From the NCBI GenBank assembly GCA_964591275.1, contig CAZQAE010000044.1, forward strand, positions 1-41,351: 41,351 nucleotides of DNA, written 5' to 3'. The position numbers and the translations under genes are program-made. A model generated the notes under the pieces. The model ran no database searches and had not been told where the DNA came from. It saw nothing but the letters and a program-made list of their open reading frames with translations. This DNA comes from G963674685 sp964591275. GTDB lineage: Bacteria; Lernaellota; Lernaellaia; JACKCT01. This document shows, in pieces, positions 16,374 to 25,322 of the stretch. Positions within the stretch are counted from its first letter, which is position 1, and each line of letters begins with the position of its first letter.

Positions 16374-18974
16374 TCACTTTCTTGCTGGCAGCAGGGTTTC
16401 TTGCGCGGGCGGTCGCATATTGTAATTGGAACTCATGGCGTGACCATAAGCCCCAACTGTGGCGATCAGCAGCACATCGCCTGACTTCGGCGAGGCGATC
16501 CGCCGATCGTTCCCCAGCACGTCGCCCGACTCGCAGATAGGTCCCACGACATTAACCCGAAGCTTTTTGCGGCCTTCCGTGGCTGAAAGATTGATGATGT
16601 GGTGATACGATCCGTACAGGGCGGGCCGAATCAGGCTGTTCATGCCCGTGTCCACGCCAACGTAAGAATAATTTTGTTTTTGCTTCAGTTGCGTGACGCG
16701 GGCCAGCAAAACGCCCGCCTGCGCCACGAGGAAGCGGCCCGGTTCCAACCACAGTTTCAGATGTGGGAAAGCGTCGCGCACCCCTTGGAGATTTTGGTCC
16801 ACTTTCTCCATATCCAGCGCAATCTGTCCGGGCTTCTCCACGACGCCCAAACCGCCGCCCAGATTCAGGGTTTCCACTTCGGGCAAGTCCTCGGCCAGCG
16901 AGGCCAGAAAAGAGGCTACGTCCCGCCAATTGTCCGGCGTCAGAATGCCGCTCCCGGAGTGCGCGTGCAGGCCGACGATATGCACGTCGTTTTCTTTCGC
17001 CAGGGTCTTCAAACGCTCGTATTGGTGGTAAGCGACGCCGAACTTGGAATGACTGCCGGCGGTTTTGACGAAGTCGTGATGGCCGCGGCCTTTTCCAGGA
17101 TCAATGCGCACCATGATTTTGCGACCGCGAAAAACATCCGGCCACTTTTCGAGTGGAAACAGGTTGTCGAGAGTTATTCTAACGCCTTGTTCGAAACCAT
17201 ATTCGTATTCCGATCGTGGTGCGAAATTCGGCGTGAAAATAATACGCTGAGGATCGAGACCCGGAATGGTTTTCAACAAGTGATCGATTTCACCCGGTGA
17301 AACACATTCAAATCCTAACCCGGCTTTCTCGAAAAGCCGGAGGATGTCCGGATAGGGGTTCGCCTTCATCGAATAAAAAATGCGCTCCACTGAGTCCAAC
17401 TTCAGCAGTACTTCCACCGACTCCAGCAATGTTTCTTCATTATAAACGTATAGCGGCGTACGGCCTGCCGCCAGAGCCAGCAGTTCTTCCTGGCGCTCCC
17501 GCCACCAAATGATATCGTCCGGGAATTCCGCAGTTAAATTTTTGTCAAATACTTCGCTCCAGGTTGTACCAAATACAGCATCGTTTCGATGATGCTCGAA
17601 TAGAATCTGGTGCAGTTGGCCCACCAATCGCCCGACCTGGTTTTCATTCACGACAAAGGACATATTCAAATCGTTGGCCGCCTGCGTGACCATGTGCATT
17701 CCAGCCTCTTCGAACACGCTGAAAGTGTCCCCCAGCTTATGCAGTATTTTGCGTATGCTGCTGCCGACCAGGCTGATCGAAGCGCAGGAATCCTTTTTTT
17801 TAACGCGTCCGAATGGGGCCAATTCCGTCATAAGGGATTCGATGGTCTGGTCGTGAAAAGGTCCCTCTAGATTGTCCAGGGTAACGGAAATGTTGGTTTC
17901 GGAAGTGGAAACAAGATCAACCGAGATGCCGTGCTTTGCGAAACATCCGAAAACTTTCGCCACAAAGCCGCTTTGCTTCCACATAGCTTGCGAATCCAGC
18001 GAAATCAGCGTCATCTTTTCCTTGGAAACGATGGCCTTCACCTGGGCCAGGCCTCGCGATATGTCTTCGCTGATGATGGTGCCGGTCATCTTGGGGCGTT
18101 TCGTGCAGCGAATGTGAAGTGGGATGCTCTTGTCCCAAAGCGGTTCGATGCAATCGGGGTGCAGCACCTTGGCGCCCATGGAGGATATCTCCTGGGCTTC
18201 TTCGTAATTCAAGTGTTTTATCAGGCGCGCTTTTGGAACCAAGAGGGGGTTTGCCGAATAGATACCCGGAACATCCGTCCAAATCTCGCATCGCTCGGCG
18301 TGGAGCATCGCCGACAGATAAGCCGCGGAAGTATCCGATCCGCCCCGACCGAGTAGAACCGTTTCGCCCTTTTGATTGCGGGCGATGAATCCTTGCGTCA
18401 ATACGACTTCACTTATGTTTCCGCTGAGGATTTCGAGCGTATTATCGTCGGGTTCGTAATAACAGTTCGCGCTCAAATAGGATTGCGAGGCAAAAACATT
18501 TTCCTCCTCTTTGACGATCAGCACCTCCCGCACATCCTGCCATCTCGCGGCGATTCCCAGTTTATTCAAATAGGCCGCTCCCAGGGCCGGAGCCAACAAT
18601 TCTCCATAGGCCATCACTCTGGCATGCAGGCGCGGAGTCACCTCGCCGACCAATGCGGCGCCGCGTGTCAACTGAGCAACTTGCGTGAAATATTCTTTCA
18701 GCCAGGCTTCGGCATCCAGGCCCATCTCTTCGGCCAGGGATAAATGGCGCTTTTCAAAACGTTCCAGATTTTCCTTGTAGGAATGATCGGGAATCTTCGC
18801 CAGCATCTTTTCAATTTCATCTGATATGCCGGATAGGGCGGAACAAACCACAATCGGTTTGAATCCTTCGGCCAATCGATCGGATACTATTTCGGCAACA
18901 TTGTCCCACCGCTTTTTACTGGAAACGCTGGTGCCGCCAAACTTCAATACGATCCAACGATCTTTTATTTTCAT
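16374..18974 (-). CDS. lysAC: Bifunctional aspartate kinase / diaminopimelate decarboxylase
   Basis: An 866-residue fusion carrying the first and last steps of lysine biosynthesis. Residues 1-~300 are aspartate kinase: KFGGTSV at 11-17 and GRGGSDTSAA at 209-218. Two ACT-type regulatory repeats follow at ~318-460 (MTLISLDSQAMWKQSGF; SLVGSSIRK). Residues ~490-866 are diaminopimelate decarboxylase (PLP alanine-racemase fold): Lys537 in YSMKAN binds PLP, HSGSG 672-676, GGGLG 706-710, EPGR 744-747, and the substrate-contacting CESGD 814-818 and GAYGHAMSSNYN 841-852. All key residues are present in both halves, so both activities should be real; known fusions of this kind occur in Xanthomonadaceae and a few other bacteria. 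ACT domains imply feedback control by lysine and/or threonine. It stands alone, with a hairpin-plus-T-run leader directly upstream. Confidence 0.95.
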   Translation of the reverse strand: MKIKDRWIVLKFGGTSVSSKKRWDNVAEIVSDRLAEGFKPIVVCSALSGISDEIEKMLAKIPDHSYKENLERFEKRHLSLAEEMGLDAEAWLKEYFTQVAQLTRGAALVGEVTPRLHARVMAYGELLAPALGAAYLNKLGIAARWQDVREVLIVKEEENVFASQSYLSANCYYEPDDNTLEILSGNISEVVLTQGFIARNQKGETVLLGRGGSDTSAAYLSAMLHAERCEIWTDVPGIYSANPLLVPKARLIKHLNYEEAQEISSMGAKVLHPDCIEPLWDKSIPLHIRCTKRPKMTGTIISEDISRGLAQVKAIVSKEKMTLISLDSQAMWKQSGFVAKVFGCFAKHGISVDLVSTSETNISVTLDNLEGPFHDQTIESLMTELAPFGRVKKKDSCASISLVGSSIRKILHKLGDTFSVFEEAGMHMVTQAANDLNMSFVVNENQVGRLVGQLHQILFEHHRNDAVFGTTWSEVFDKNLTAEFPDDIIWWRERQEELLALAAGRTPLYVYNEETLLESVEVLLKLDSVERIFYSMKANPYPDILRLFEKAGLGFECVSPGEIDHLLKTIPGLDPQRIIFTPNFAPRSEYEYGFEQGVRITLDNLFPLEKWPDVFRGRKIMVRIDPGKGRGHHDFVKTAGSHSKFGVAYHQYERLKTLAKENDVHIVGLHAHSGSGILTPDNWRDVASFLASLAEDLPEVETLNLGGGLGVVEKPGQIALDMEKVDQNLQGVRDAFPHLKLWLEPGRFLVAQAGVLLARVTQLKQKQNYSYVGVDTGMNSLIRPALYGSYHHIINLSATEGRKKLRVNVVGPICESGDVLGNDRRIASPKSGDVLLIATVGAYGHAMSSNYNMRPPAQETLLPARK

Positions 18975-19030
18975 GGTTTTTTACCTGGATTTTTCTTGGG
19001 GAAATAAAAAACGCGAGGTCTCCCTCGCAT
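18971..19030 (-). CDS. Possible 19-residue leader peptide of lysAC
   Basis: An ATG at 19030 opens a short frame, MRGRPRVFYFPKKNPGKKP, whose TGA overlaps the lysAC ATG (CCATGA). Four of its last eight codons are AAA/AAG lysine. This is suggestive for a lysine biosynthesis gene, but the terminator hairpin lies inside the first codons instead of after the Lys codons, which is not the classic attenuation layout, and the Shine-Dalgarno (CAGG) is weak. Confidence 0.25.
   Translation of the reverse strand: MRGRPRVFYFPKKNPGKKP
19003..19028 (-). terminator. Hairpin with T-run in the lysAC leader
   Basis: On the minus strand GCGAGG, a GAGA tetraloop and CCTCGC form a perfect 6-bp stem, followed by G then TTTTTTATTT. 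It ends about 29 bases before the lysAC start. Its position between promoter region and gene suggests an attenuator; it is too short for, and lacks the core of, a lysine riboswitch. Confidence 0.6.
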
Positions 19031-19203
19031 CGACCTGACCCGACCCGGCCTGGCGCATTTTCCGGCTTGCGCCCATGAGGACAATCAATGTTCCCTAGTC
19101 ACGCAGCGAACAATCTTAACGACAATGCAAGTAAATGGCAAATATTGTTGCCTGTTTGTCAAGCTCCATTGCCCCCGCAAGCCATCGCAGTTATCCTTGG
19201 GCA

Positions 19204-20997
19204 ATGACAAAGAGCCGTCCCCATATATCATTTGCCCTTGTTGCGGGGATTGTTCTCCTTGCCGCGTTGGGACCGATCAATCCATTCACGCATGGGTGGG
19301 GAGGCGAAACCGACGACTTTTTCGAGCACGTTAATCTGATGGCCTGGCAGGCGCACCAGGCGGGGCAGGGCAGTCCCTTCCCTCTTTTTTCCAGGGATAT
19401 CGCCTATCCCGACGGCGGCTGCATGTTCCTGCCCGATCCGATTGGCGGAACGGCATCCATATTGTTCGTGTGGATATTCGGCGTCGCCTTTGCGCACAAC
19501 CTCTTAGTTTTCACGCAGATGCTTCTGGCCGGTCTCGTGCTTTTCGCCGTGGTCTATAAGCGCACCGGCGATTGGGCGTCGTCAACGCTTGGCGGCATAG
19601 CCTACGCCGTGTGCCCTGTGATGCTGGGGAATATCGTGTGCGGCATCGACGAAATCCTCCAGGCCTTGTGGCTGCCTCTGGTGATCGACCGGGCGCTTGT
19701 ATTGGTCGAGACACTGAAAAACATCGATTCGGATACGCGACGCGTCATCAAAAGCGCTTTTTGGCTCGGGACGCTGCTGGCCGTCAATGCCGTTGCACAG
19801 TGGTATTACGGCATTTACGGTTTCCTGGCGGCGGGTCTTATTGTCGCGGTCGGGTTACTTTCAAAAATGCCGATGAAGCGCCGGGGCACGCTGGCTGCGG
19901 CGGGTCTAGGCGCCGCCGCATTTGGGGGCATCCTGATCGCAGGCCCCGCCTGGCTGTTCACGCGCTGCTTTTCCGGCGGCCAAAGCCTGTTTTATCTGGG
20001 CAGCATGGATTTCTACATCACGCAGCCCTCCATTCTCTTTTCGCACAGCGCCGATCCGGCCTTTCTGCTGCGCGCAAGGCCACATTTCGACAACTACCTG
20101 CACTTGGGTTACGTCGGCTTCACGCTGCCCGCGCTCCTCGCCGTCGCTGTTTGGCGCAAGCTGCGGCTTTCGGGCGGACTCGCCGCATTGGCGCTCCTAT
20201 TCGCCCTATTATCTTTCGGTCCTTTATTGGGTTTCCATGGCAAGCCCGTATTGATTGAAGGAAAAATGCTGCGCCTGCCATATTATTTCCTCTACAAGCT
20301 GCTGCCCTTCTTCAAGGAAATGCGCTTACCTTATCGCTTCTTTCTGGCCTTTTATGCCTGTTCATCTCTTGCGCTGGGACTGGGTCTGGCCGGTGTTTGG
20401 ACGCACCTGACAAGGCGGAAATTATTTTTCACCATCGCCGCCGCCGCGCTGATAGTCGAAATCCTCAGCCTTTCCGGCGCGCCCTGGCCCATGACAGCGC
20501 AGGACTTACGTTGCACGCAGGGCGCATCGATGCTTCAGGGAGACGAAGGCGCTGTGTTTGACCTCCCGATGCTTTTCGCTCCCAAGGGACGCGGCAAATA
20601 TCTCGTTGATCAAAGCTGCCACCATCGCCCGGTTGTTTACGGAGTGCAGGGAAAAGATTTTGCGCCGAGTCTGCGCGATAACTATTTCGTCAATTTGCTT
20701 TACGTGATGTCGCAGCCCGCCCGCCGCCGGCACGGCGAATCGGTGGATCTGTTTAAGGGAACGCGGTATTTCGACGCCGCGCGCGCCGCCCGGGATCTTC
20801 GCGACCAATCGTTGGACGACGCAAATCTATCCGCGAATATTGAAGGGGATATTGACGCGCTGGCACAAATCGGCGTGACGACGATAGCCTGGCACCGGAA
20901 CGTGGATGTCAAAGATTCAGCGCTACCGTCAGCGCTGATGACATTGCTCGGCGAGCCCGAGGAGTTCGGCGATTTGCTGATTTATTCTCTCGAATAA
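19204..20997 (+). CDS. Polytopic membrane protein, GT-C-like
   Basis: A 597-residue protein if it starts at ATG 19204 (MTKSRPHISFALV); an in-frame ATG at 19135 would add 23 residues that do not look like a membrane protein start. Neither has a good Shine-Dalgarno. About 11 hydrophobic segments are followed by a soluble C-terminal region of ~170 residues. The first long loop is acidic (GGETDDFFEHVNLMAWQ) and contains a conserved-looking AYPDGG, which resembles the Asp-rich loop and the 'YPdG' motif of uncharacterised GT-C-like membrane proteins. The sugar and acceptor are unknown. It diverges from lysAC and is separated from the main GT locus by about 4.6 kb. Confidence 0.6.
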   Translation: MTKSRPHISFALVAGIVLLAALGPINPFTHGWGGETDDFFEHVNLMAWQAHQAGQGSPFPLFSRDIAYPDGGCMFLPDPIGGTASILFVWIFGVAFAHNLLVFTQMLLAGLVLFAVVYKRTGDWASSTLGGIAYAVCPVMLGNIVCGIDEILQALWLPLVIDRALVLVETLKNIDSDTRRVIKSAFWLGTLLAVNAVAQWYYGIYGFLAAGLIVAVGLLSKMPMKRRGTLAAAGLGAAAFGGILIAGPAWLFTRCFSGGQSLFYLGSMDFYITQPSILFSHSADPAFLLRARPHFDNYLHLGYVGFTLPALLAVAVWRKLRLSGGLAALALLFALLSFGPLLGFHGKPVLIEGKMLRLPYYFLYKLLPFFKEMRLPYRFFLAFYACSSLALGLGLAGVWTHLTRRKLFFTIAAAALIVEILSLSGAPWPMTAQDLRCTQGASMLQGDEGAVFDLPMLFAPKGRGKYLVDQSCHHRPVVYGVQGKDFAPSLRDNYFVNLLYVMSQPARRRHGESVDLFKGTRYFDAARAARDLRDQSLDDANLSANIEGDIDALAQIGVTTIAWHRNVDVKDSALPSALMTLLGEPEEFGDLLIYSLE

Positions 20998-21036
20998 CGA
21001 TCAGGCAGCGGTCGGAGCATCGCGCGGATTCAGCGC

Positions 21037-21064
21037 TTGATATTTCCCGCGTGTCTCCTATACT
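21037..21064 (+). promoter_or_regulatory. Promoter of efp
   Basis: TTGATA (21037-21042), 16-base spacer, TATACT (21059-21064), ending 30 bases before the efp start. The AGGAGG at 21082-21087, 7 bases before the ATG, is a strong ribosome binding site. Confidence 0.75.
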
Positions 21065-21094
21065 CCACCGCCTGAGACTTTAGGAGGTTAGTAA

Positions 21095-21658
21095 ATGTTC
21101 ATTTCAGCTACGAAAATTCGAGTCGGCCAGATTCTCGACATCAAAGGGGAGCCGTGCAAGGTCATGGGAATGACGCACATTACTCCCGGCAAGGGCAATG
21201 CCGTGGTGCAGACGAAGATGCGCAATATGAAAACGGGCACGCAGTTTGAGCAGCGTTTTCGCTCCGCCGAAGACGTCAAGCGGGCTTATATGGACGAGCA
21301 GGAGATGGAGTTTCTCTACGCCGACGATAATTATCATTTCATGAACACTGAAAGCTACGAGCAGATCGCTGTTAACCCGGATATTCTTGGCGATGCGGCC
21401 AAGTGGCTTGTGCCGAATACAAAGATTCAAGTGCTGTTTTTCGAAGGCGATATCATGGGAGTCACGCTGCCCAAGACAATGATTCTGGAAGTTACTGAGA
21501 CTACGCCCCACCTGCGCGGCGCCACCGCCACCAACTCGCCCAAGCCTGCGGAACTGGAAAACGGCGTCACGATCAATGTGCCGCCCTTCGTCGAAGTCGG
21601 CGAGAAAATTAAGGTTGATCCCGAAGCCGGCGTATACGTCGAACGCGCCAAGGATTGA
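21095..21658 (+). CDS. efp: Elongation factor P
   Basis: A 187-residue protein of normal length with the three beta-barrel domains: KOW-like domain I (1-~62), OB domain II (~66-128) and OB domain III (~130-187). Lys33 in ITPGKGNAVV is at the tip of the domain I loop, the residue that is beta-lysylated, rhamnosylated (when Arg) or otherwise modified in different lineages. EF-P relieves ribosome stalling at polyproline. No epmA, epmB or epmC gene is in the window, so how or whether Lys33 is modified is unknown. The EVGEKIKVDPEAGVYVERAKD end is typical for the family. Strong promoter and ribosome binding site fit high expression. Confidence 0.97.
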   Translation: MFISATKIRVGQILDIKGEPCKVMGMTHITPGKGNAVVQTKMRNMKTGTQFEQRFRSAEDVKRAYMDEQEMEFLYADDNYHFMNTESYEQIAVNPDILGDAAKWLVPNTKIQVLFFEGDIMGVTLPKTMILEVTETTPHLRGATATNSPKPAELENGVTINVPPFVEVGEKIKVDPEAGVYVERAKD

Positions 21659-21669
21659 GGCCGCTTGCC

Positions 21670-21706
21670 GGGAACTGAGTCGGAGAAGGGACGTTTCCAT
21701 TTTTTC
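21670..21706 (+). terminator. Weak possible terminator after efp
   Basis: GGGAAC (21670-21675) can pair with GTTTCC (21693-21698) with one G-T pair and a long loop, followed by ATTTTTT. Confidence 0.3.
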
Positions 21707-21787
21707 GATCTGACTCCCAGGCGCCGAGAAAGTGCTCCTGCGCGCCGTGATGCCCATAACAGGTTATTTCACGAAAACCGATAAATG

Positions 21788-21817
21788 TTGTCAATGACGT
21801 TTGCATTCCCCTATACT
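21788..21817 (+). promoter_or_regulatory. Promoter of the aldo/keto reductase operon
   Basis: TTGTCA (21788-21793), 18-base spacer, TATACT (21812-21817). The AKR gene starts 48 bases later, after GGAG at 21852-21855. Confidence 0.65.
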
Positions 21818-21865
21818 TATTTTCGCTTTTGGGTGTTTTAAATATCCATTCGGAGAAAAATTATT

Positions 21866-22825
21866 ATGCGTACTCGTCAACTGGGCAATACCGATCTTCA
21901 CCTGAGCGTCGTAGGATTCGGCTCGTGGGCCATCGGCGGCCATGACTGGCAATTCGGATGGGGACCTCAGGATGACGCCGAGTCCGTCGCGGCAATCCAC
22001 AAGGCGCTGGATATGGGCGTCAACTGGATCGACACCGCCGCTGTTTATGGCCTGGGCCATTCCGAAAAGGTCGTGGGCAAAGCCATTGAAGGGCGCCGGG
22101 ACAAGGTGCTCGTGGCCACGAAGTGCGCCTTGCGATGGGATGAAAAGCGAATTATCTACAACAGCCTAAAGCCCGAGTCGATAATAAAGGAGTGCGAGGA
22201 TTCCCTGCGTCGGCTCAACACCGATTATATCGACCTTTATCAGATTCATTGGCCGAATCCCGACGAGGAAATTGAGGACGGTTGGCGGGCCGTCAGTGAC
22301 CTTATTCAGCAAGGCAAGATACGATACGGCGGCGTGTCGAATTTCGATGTCATGCAGATGCAGCGTTGCTCGCGAATCGCCCCTATTGCAAGCCTTCAAC
22401 CGCCGTACCATCTTCTCAAGCGTGATGTGGAAATTGATACCCTGTCCTACTGCGAAGAACACGAAATCGGCGTCGTGGCATACTCGCCCATGGCATCCGG
22501 CCTGCTCACGGGAAAATACACTTTGGATAGTATTAAGAGGTTGCCGAAAAGCGATTGGCGAAGCTTTCGCAACGAGTTATTCCAACTCCCGCAAGTGAAA
22601 AAAAATCTGGCCTTCGTGGACGTGCTTAAGGCTATCGCGACCGACCAGGGAAAAACCGTTGCGCAGCTTGCCATCGCCTGGGTCCTGCGTCGTCCGGAGG
22701 TTACATCAGCCATCGTCGGCGCACGCAACGCCACGCAAGTTGAACAGATCGTTCCCGCCGCAGATTGGGAACTGTCGGAGGATGACTTGGAAAAAATCTC
22801 CGACGCCGCAGCGCAAATGAGATAA
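21866..22825 (+). CDS. Aldo/keto reductase
   Basis: A 319-residue TIM-barrel NADPH-dependent oxidoreductase. The full catalytic tetrad is visible: Asp56 and Tyr61 in DTAAVYG, Lys86 in ATKC and His128 in YQIHWP. The C-terminal SAIVGARNATQVEQ motif binds the 2'-phosphate of NADP. The size and the KVVGKAIEGRRDKVLVATK region place it in the AKR11/12-like bacterial general group; the substrate is not predictable. It is first in a likely operon with the DUF362 gene (43-base gap) and the Fe-S protein gene, which hints at a redox role. Confidence 0.93.
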   Translation: MRTRQLGNTDLHLSVVGFGSWAIGGHDWQFGWGPQDDAESVAAIHKALDMGVNWIDTAAVYGLGHSEKVVGKAIEGRRDKVLVATKCALRWDEKRIIYNSLKPESIIKECEDSLRRLNTDYIDLYQIHWPNPDEEIEDGWRAVSDLIQQGKIRYGGVSNFDVMQMQRCSRIAPIASLQPPYHLLKRDVEIDTLSYCEEHEIGVVAYSPMASGLLTGKYTLDSIKRLPKSDWRSFRNELFQLPQVKKNLAFVDVLKAIATDQGKTVAQLAIAWVLRRPEVTSAIVGARNATQVEQIVPAADWELSEDDLEKISDAAAQMR

Positions 22826-22868
22826 TCAACAATTTCGCCAAACAGTCCGTTGTTGTAAGGGAATCGAA

Positions 22869-23783
22869 ATGAAAGTTGACCGTCGCGAGTTGTTGTATGG
22901 AATGGGCGCCGCCGGAGCGATCAGTCTCATGCCGGGTTTCGTCGCATCGGCCTCGGCTGTCGGCCCTGACTTGAGCGTCATAACGGGGTCGGATCCGGCG
23001 AAAAATGCTCGCGCCGCCGTCGAGGCGCTGGGCGGCATGGGGCGTTTCGTTTCCAAGGGCGACAAGGTCGTTGTCAAGCCGAATCTCGGATTCGGAAATC
23101 CCTCCTCCAAAGCGACCACGACCGAGCCGCAGGTTGTAAAAGCCATCGTGGAGATGGCGCTCAATGCCGGCGCCAAGCAGGTCCTGGTTCTGGACAACCC
23201 TTGTCACAAGGCGAAAATTGTTCTGGAAATCACGGGCATGAAAAAGGAACTGTCGAAGTTGGACGACACCTTTGTCTATATCATCAAGGACGATAAATTT
23301 TTCAAAAAAGTTAAGTTGCCGGCCTCGAAATCACTGAAGAAAACCGATATCGCCGTGGACATCCTCGAAGCCGATACCATCATTTCCGTTCCCGTCGCCA
23401 AGTCCCACGGCGGCTCGAAAGTAACCTTTAGCATGAAGGGCTGGATGGGCGTGGTTCAAAACCGCAAGCCTTGGCATGTCTTTTTGAATCTGCATCAGTC
23501 CATTGCCGATATCTCCGCATTTATTAAGCCGAAACTGATTGTTCTGGACGCCACGCGCGCGCTGGTCACCGGTGGTCCGGGCGGTCCGGGCAAGATTGCG
23601 CATCTGCAAACGATCGTCGCGGGAACAGACCCGGTGGCGGTGGATGCCTACGGCGTTACGCTGGCTCCCTGGGGCGGCAAGGGTTATAAAATTGAGGATA
23701 TTCCGCATATCGTCAAAGCCGTTGAGCTTGGCGTAGGGCGAATGGACATTGCCAATATGAACATCCTGAAGAAAACGGTTTAA
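22869..23783 (+). CDS. DUF362 protein with Tat-type signal
   Basis: A 304-residue protein. The N-terminus DRRELLYGMGAAGAISLMPG has a twin-arginine pair at 5-6, a hydrophobic stretch and AxA at ~28-30, a likely Tat signal. The rest is DUF362: VVKPNLGFGNP (about 66-76), TTEPQVVKAIVEMA, VAKSHGGSKVTFSMKGWMG (about 176-195) and the LDATRALVTGGPGGPG segment (~229-244). Unlike many DUF362 proteins it carries no ferredoxin domain of its own. The following gene supplies many Fe-S clusters, so the two probably form an exported redox complex. AAGGGAA before ATG 22869 supports the start. Function of DUF362 is not established. Confidence 0.85.
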   Translation: MKVDRRELLYGMGAAGAISLMPGFVASASAVGPDLSVITGSDPAKNARAAVEALGGMGRFVSKGDKVVVKPNLGFGNPSSKATTTEPQVVKAIVEMALNAGAKQVLVLDNPCHKAKIVLEITGMKKELSKLDDTFVYIIKDDKFFKKVKLPASKSLKKTDIAVDILEADTIISVPVAKSHGGSKVTFSMKGWMGVVQNRKPWHVFLNLHQSIADISAFIKPKLIVLDATRALVTGGPGGPGKIAHLQTIVAGTDPVAVDAYGVTLAPWGGKGYKIEDIPHIVKAVELGVGRMDIANMNILKKTV

Positions 23784-23786
23784 GGA

Positions 23787-25322
23787 ATGCGGCGCGCGGT
23801 CCAACTGGCCCTGCTTGCCCTATTCATCTATCTGCTCGCCCTGACCCGGTGGCCATTGTCGGATGCGATCCTGGTCAATGCTTTCCTTGTCATCGATCCC
23901 CTCCTGTCCATGCAGGCCGCCATCGCAGGGCGGACCTGGGTCAGCGGTCTCGCTTACGGCTTTCTGATGCTTGGCCTCGCAGCCATTCTCGGCAGATTCT
24001 TCTGCGGCTGGATGTGCCCATTCGGAACTTGCCTGGAACTGGGCGACGATCTGGTTTTTCGAAAAAAGAAACGAAAGTGGCGCAATCACGAGCGGCATTT
24101 GCGCTATGTGAAATTCATCGTTCTCGCCGTCATCATGATCGCGGCGATATTCGGGCAGGGACTCGCCTATCTTGCGGACCCGATCTGCTGGGCGACGAGG
24201 TTGTTCACGTACGCCCTCTGGCCGATGGGCGCCGGAATTGGCAACGTCGGTCTCGACCTTTTGCGCCCCGTATTCGAATATTTCGGCTGGATGAACCTCG
24301 CCCGCGCCACCGTTGAACAGCCTGTCTTCGGGAGTTTCGGCGTCGTAGCTATCCTCTTTTTCGTCACCCTGGTTTGGCTGGGTCGCTACCAGCGGCGCTT
24401 CTGGTGCCGCGTGCTATGTCCACTGGGAGCGCTGCTCGCCTTGCCCGCACGTTTCACGATATTTCACCGCACTGTCGGCGACGCATGCGACGAAGACGGC
24501 AAGTGCCGCCGCGTCTGCGAGACCGGGGCTATTGACGAGGCATTCAGGGAATATGATCCGGGCGAGTGCATTCAGTGTCAAAAATGCGTGTCGAATTGTC
24601 ACGTTGACGCCGTAAAATTTGCGCCGACAAAAAGTTTTGCTCAAAGCCTTCCGAAAACGGACATGACGCGCAGGCGTCTTATCGGCGCTTTCGGCATTGG
24701 CGCCGTTGCTTCCGCCTGGCTTGGGTTCAATTCCAAGCGCACGCTCATCAAGGATGAGGCCCTGCGCCCGCCGGGAGCCTTGCCGGAAAATGATTTTTTG
24801 GCGACGTGCGTGCGCTGCGGGCAATGCATCAAGGCATGTCCCACGAATTGCCTGCAACCCTGCGCGTTTGAAACAGGAGCGGCGGGGCTGATGACGCCCA
24901 CGGCCCTGATGCGCCTGGGGCCGTGCGACCAAAACTGCAACGTCTGCGGGCAGGTCTGCCCGACGGGGGCGATTCGCGCCCTGGATTTTGCAGAAAAGCC
25001 ATTTGCCAAGATCGGCAACGCCGTGATCGAGCCGGGCCGCTGCCTTGTCTGGGAACAGGGGCGTTTGTGCCTGGTGTGCGACGAACACTGCCCATACGGC
25101 GCGATTTACTGGAAGGAAGTTGCGGGAGGGGCGCGGCGTCCTTTCATCAACGAGAACCGCTGCAACGGTTGCGGTCAATGCGAAGAGGCATGCCCCGTTA
25201 CCGGCGTCGCCGCCGTCCGCGTCTATCCGGCGGGGCAGATTCGCTTAAGTGAAGGGTCGTACGAGCGAGAAGCCGCAGAACGGGGCCTTGATCTCACGCG
25301 CATTGAAAGTATCGACTATTAG
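23787..25322 (+). CDS. NapH-NapG/MauM-like polyferredoxin fusion with internal Tat-like motif
   Basis: A 511-residue protein. Residues 1-~230 are NapH-like: about five membrane helices with FFCGWMCPFGTC (71-82) and FWCRVLCPLG (205-214), the paired C-x3-C-P motifs of the NosR/NapH family, followed by a CxxCxxCxxxC ferredoxin set at Cys261, 264, 267 and 271. A second part begins at TRRRLIGAFGIGAVASAW (294-311), which looks like a Tat signal anchor inside the protein, and continues as a NapG/MauM-like four-cluster ferredoxin with Cys groups at 341-351, 380-391, 419-435 and 459-469. It would carry electrons from the quinone pool to a periplasmic partner, probably the DUF362 protein encoded three bases upstream. 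No nitrate reductase gene is here. Confidence 0.88.
   Translation: MRRAVQLALLALFIYLLALTRWPLSDAILVNAFLVIDPLLSMQAAIAGRTWVSGLAYGFLMLGLAAILGRFFCGWMCPFGTCLELGDDLVFRKKKRKWRNHERHLRYVKFIVLAVIMIAAIFGQGLAYLADPICWATRLFTYALWPMGAGIGNVGLDLLRPVFEYFGWMNLARATVEQPVFGSFGVVAILFFVTLVWLGRYQRRFWCRVLCPLGALLALPARFTIFHRTVGDACDEDGKCRRVCETGAIDEAFREYDPGECIQCQKCVSNCHVDAVKFAPTKSFAQSLPKTDMTRRRLIGAFGIGAVASAWLGFNSKRTLIKDEALRPPGALPENDFLATCVRCGQCIKACPTNCLQPCAFETGAAGLMTPTALMRLGPCDQNCNVCGQVCPTGAIRALDFAEKPFAKIGNAVIEPGRCLVWEQGRLCLVCDEHCPYGAIYWKEVAGGARRPFINENRCNGCGQCEEACPVTGVAAVRVYPAGQIRLSEGSYEREAAERGLDLTRIESIDY

Noticed and set aside
18975..19134. Lysine riboswitch upstream of lysAC
   Set aside because: The spacer is too short and lacks the conserved core blocks; only a short hairpin with a T-run is present.
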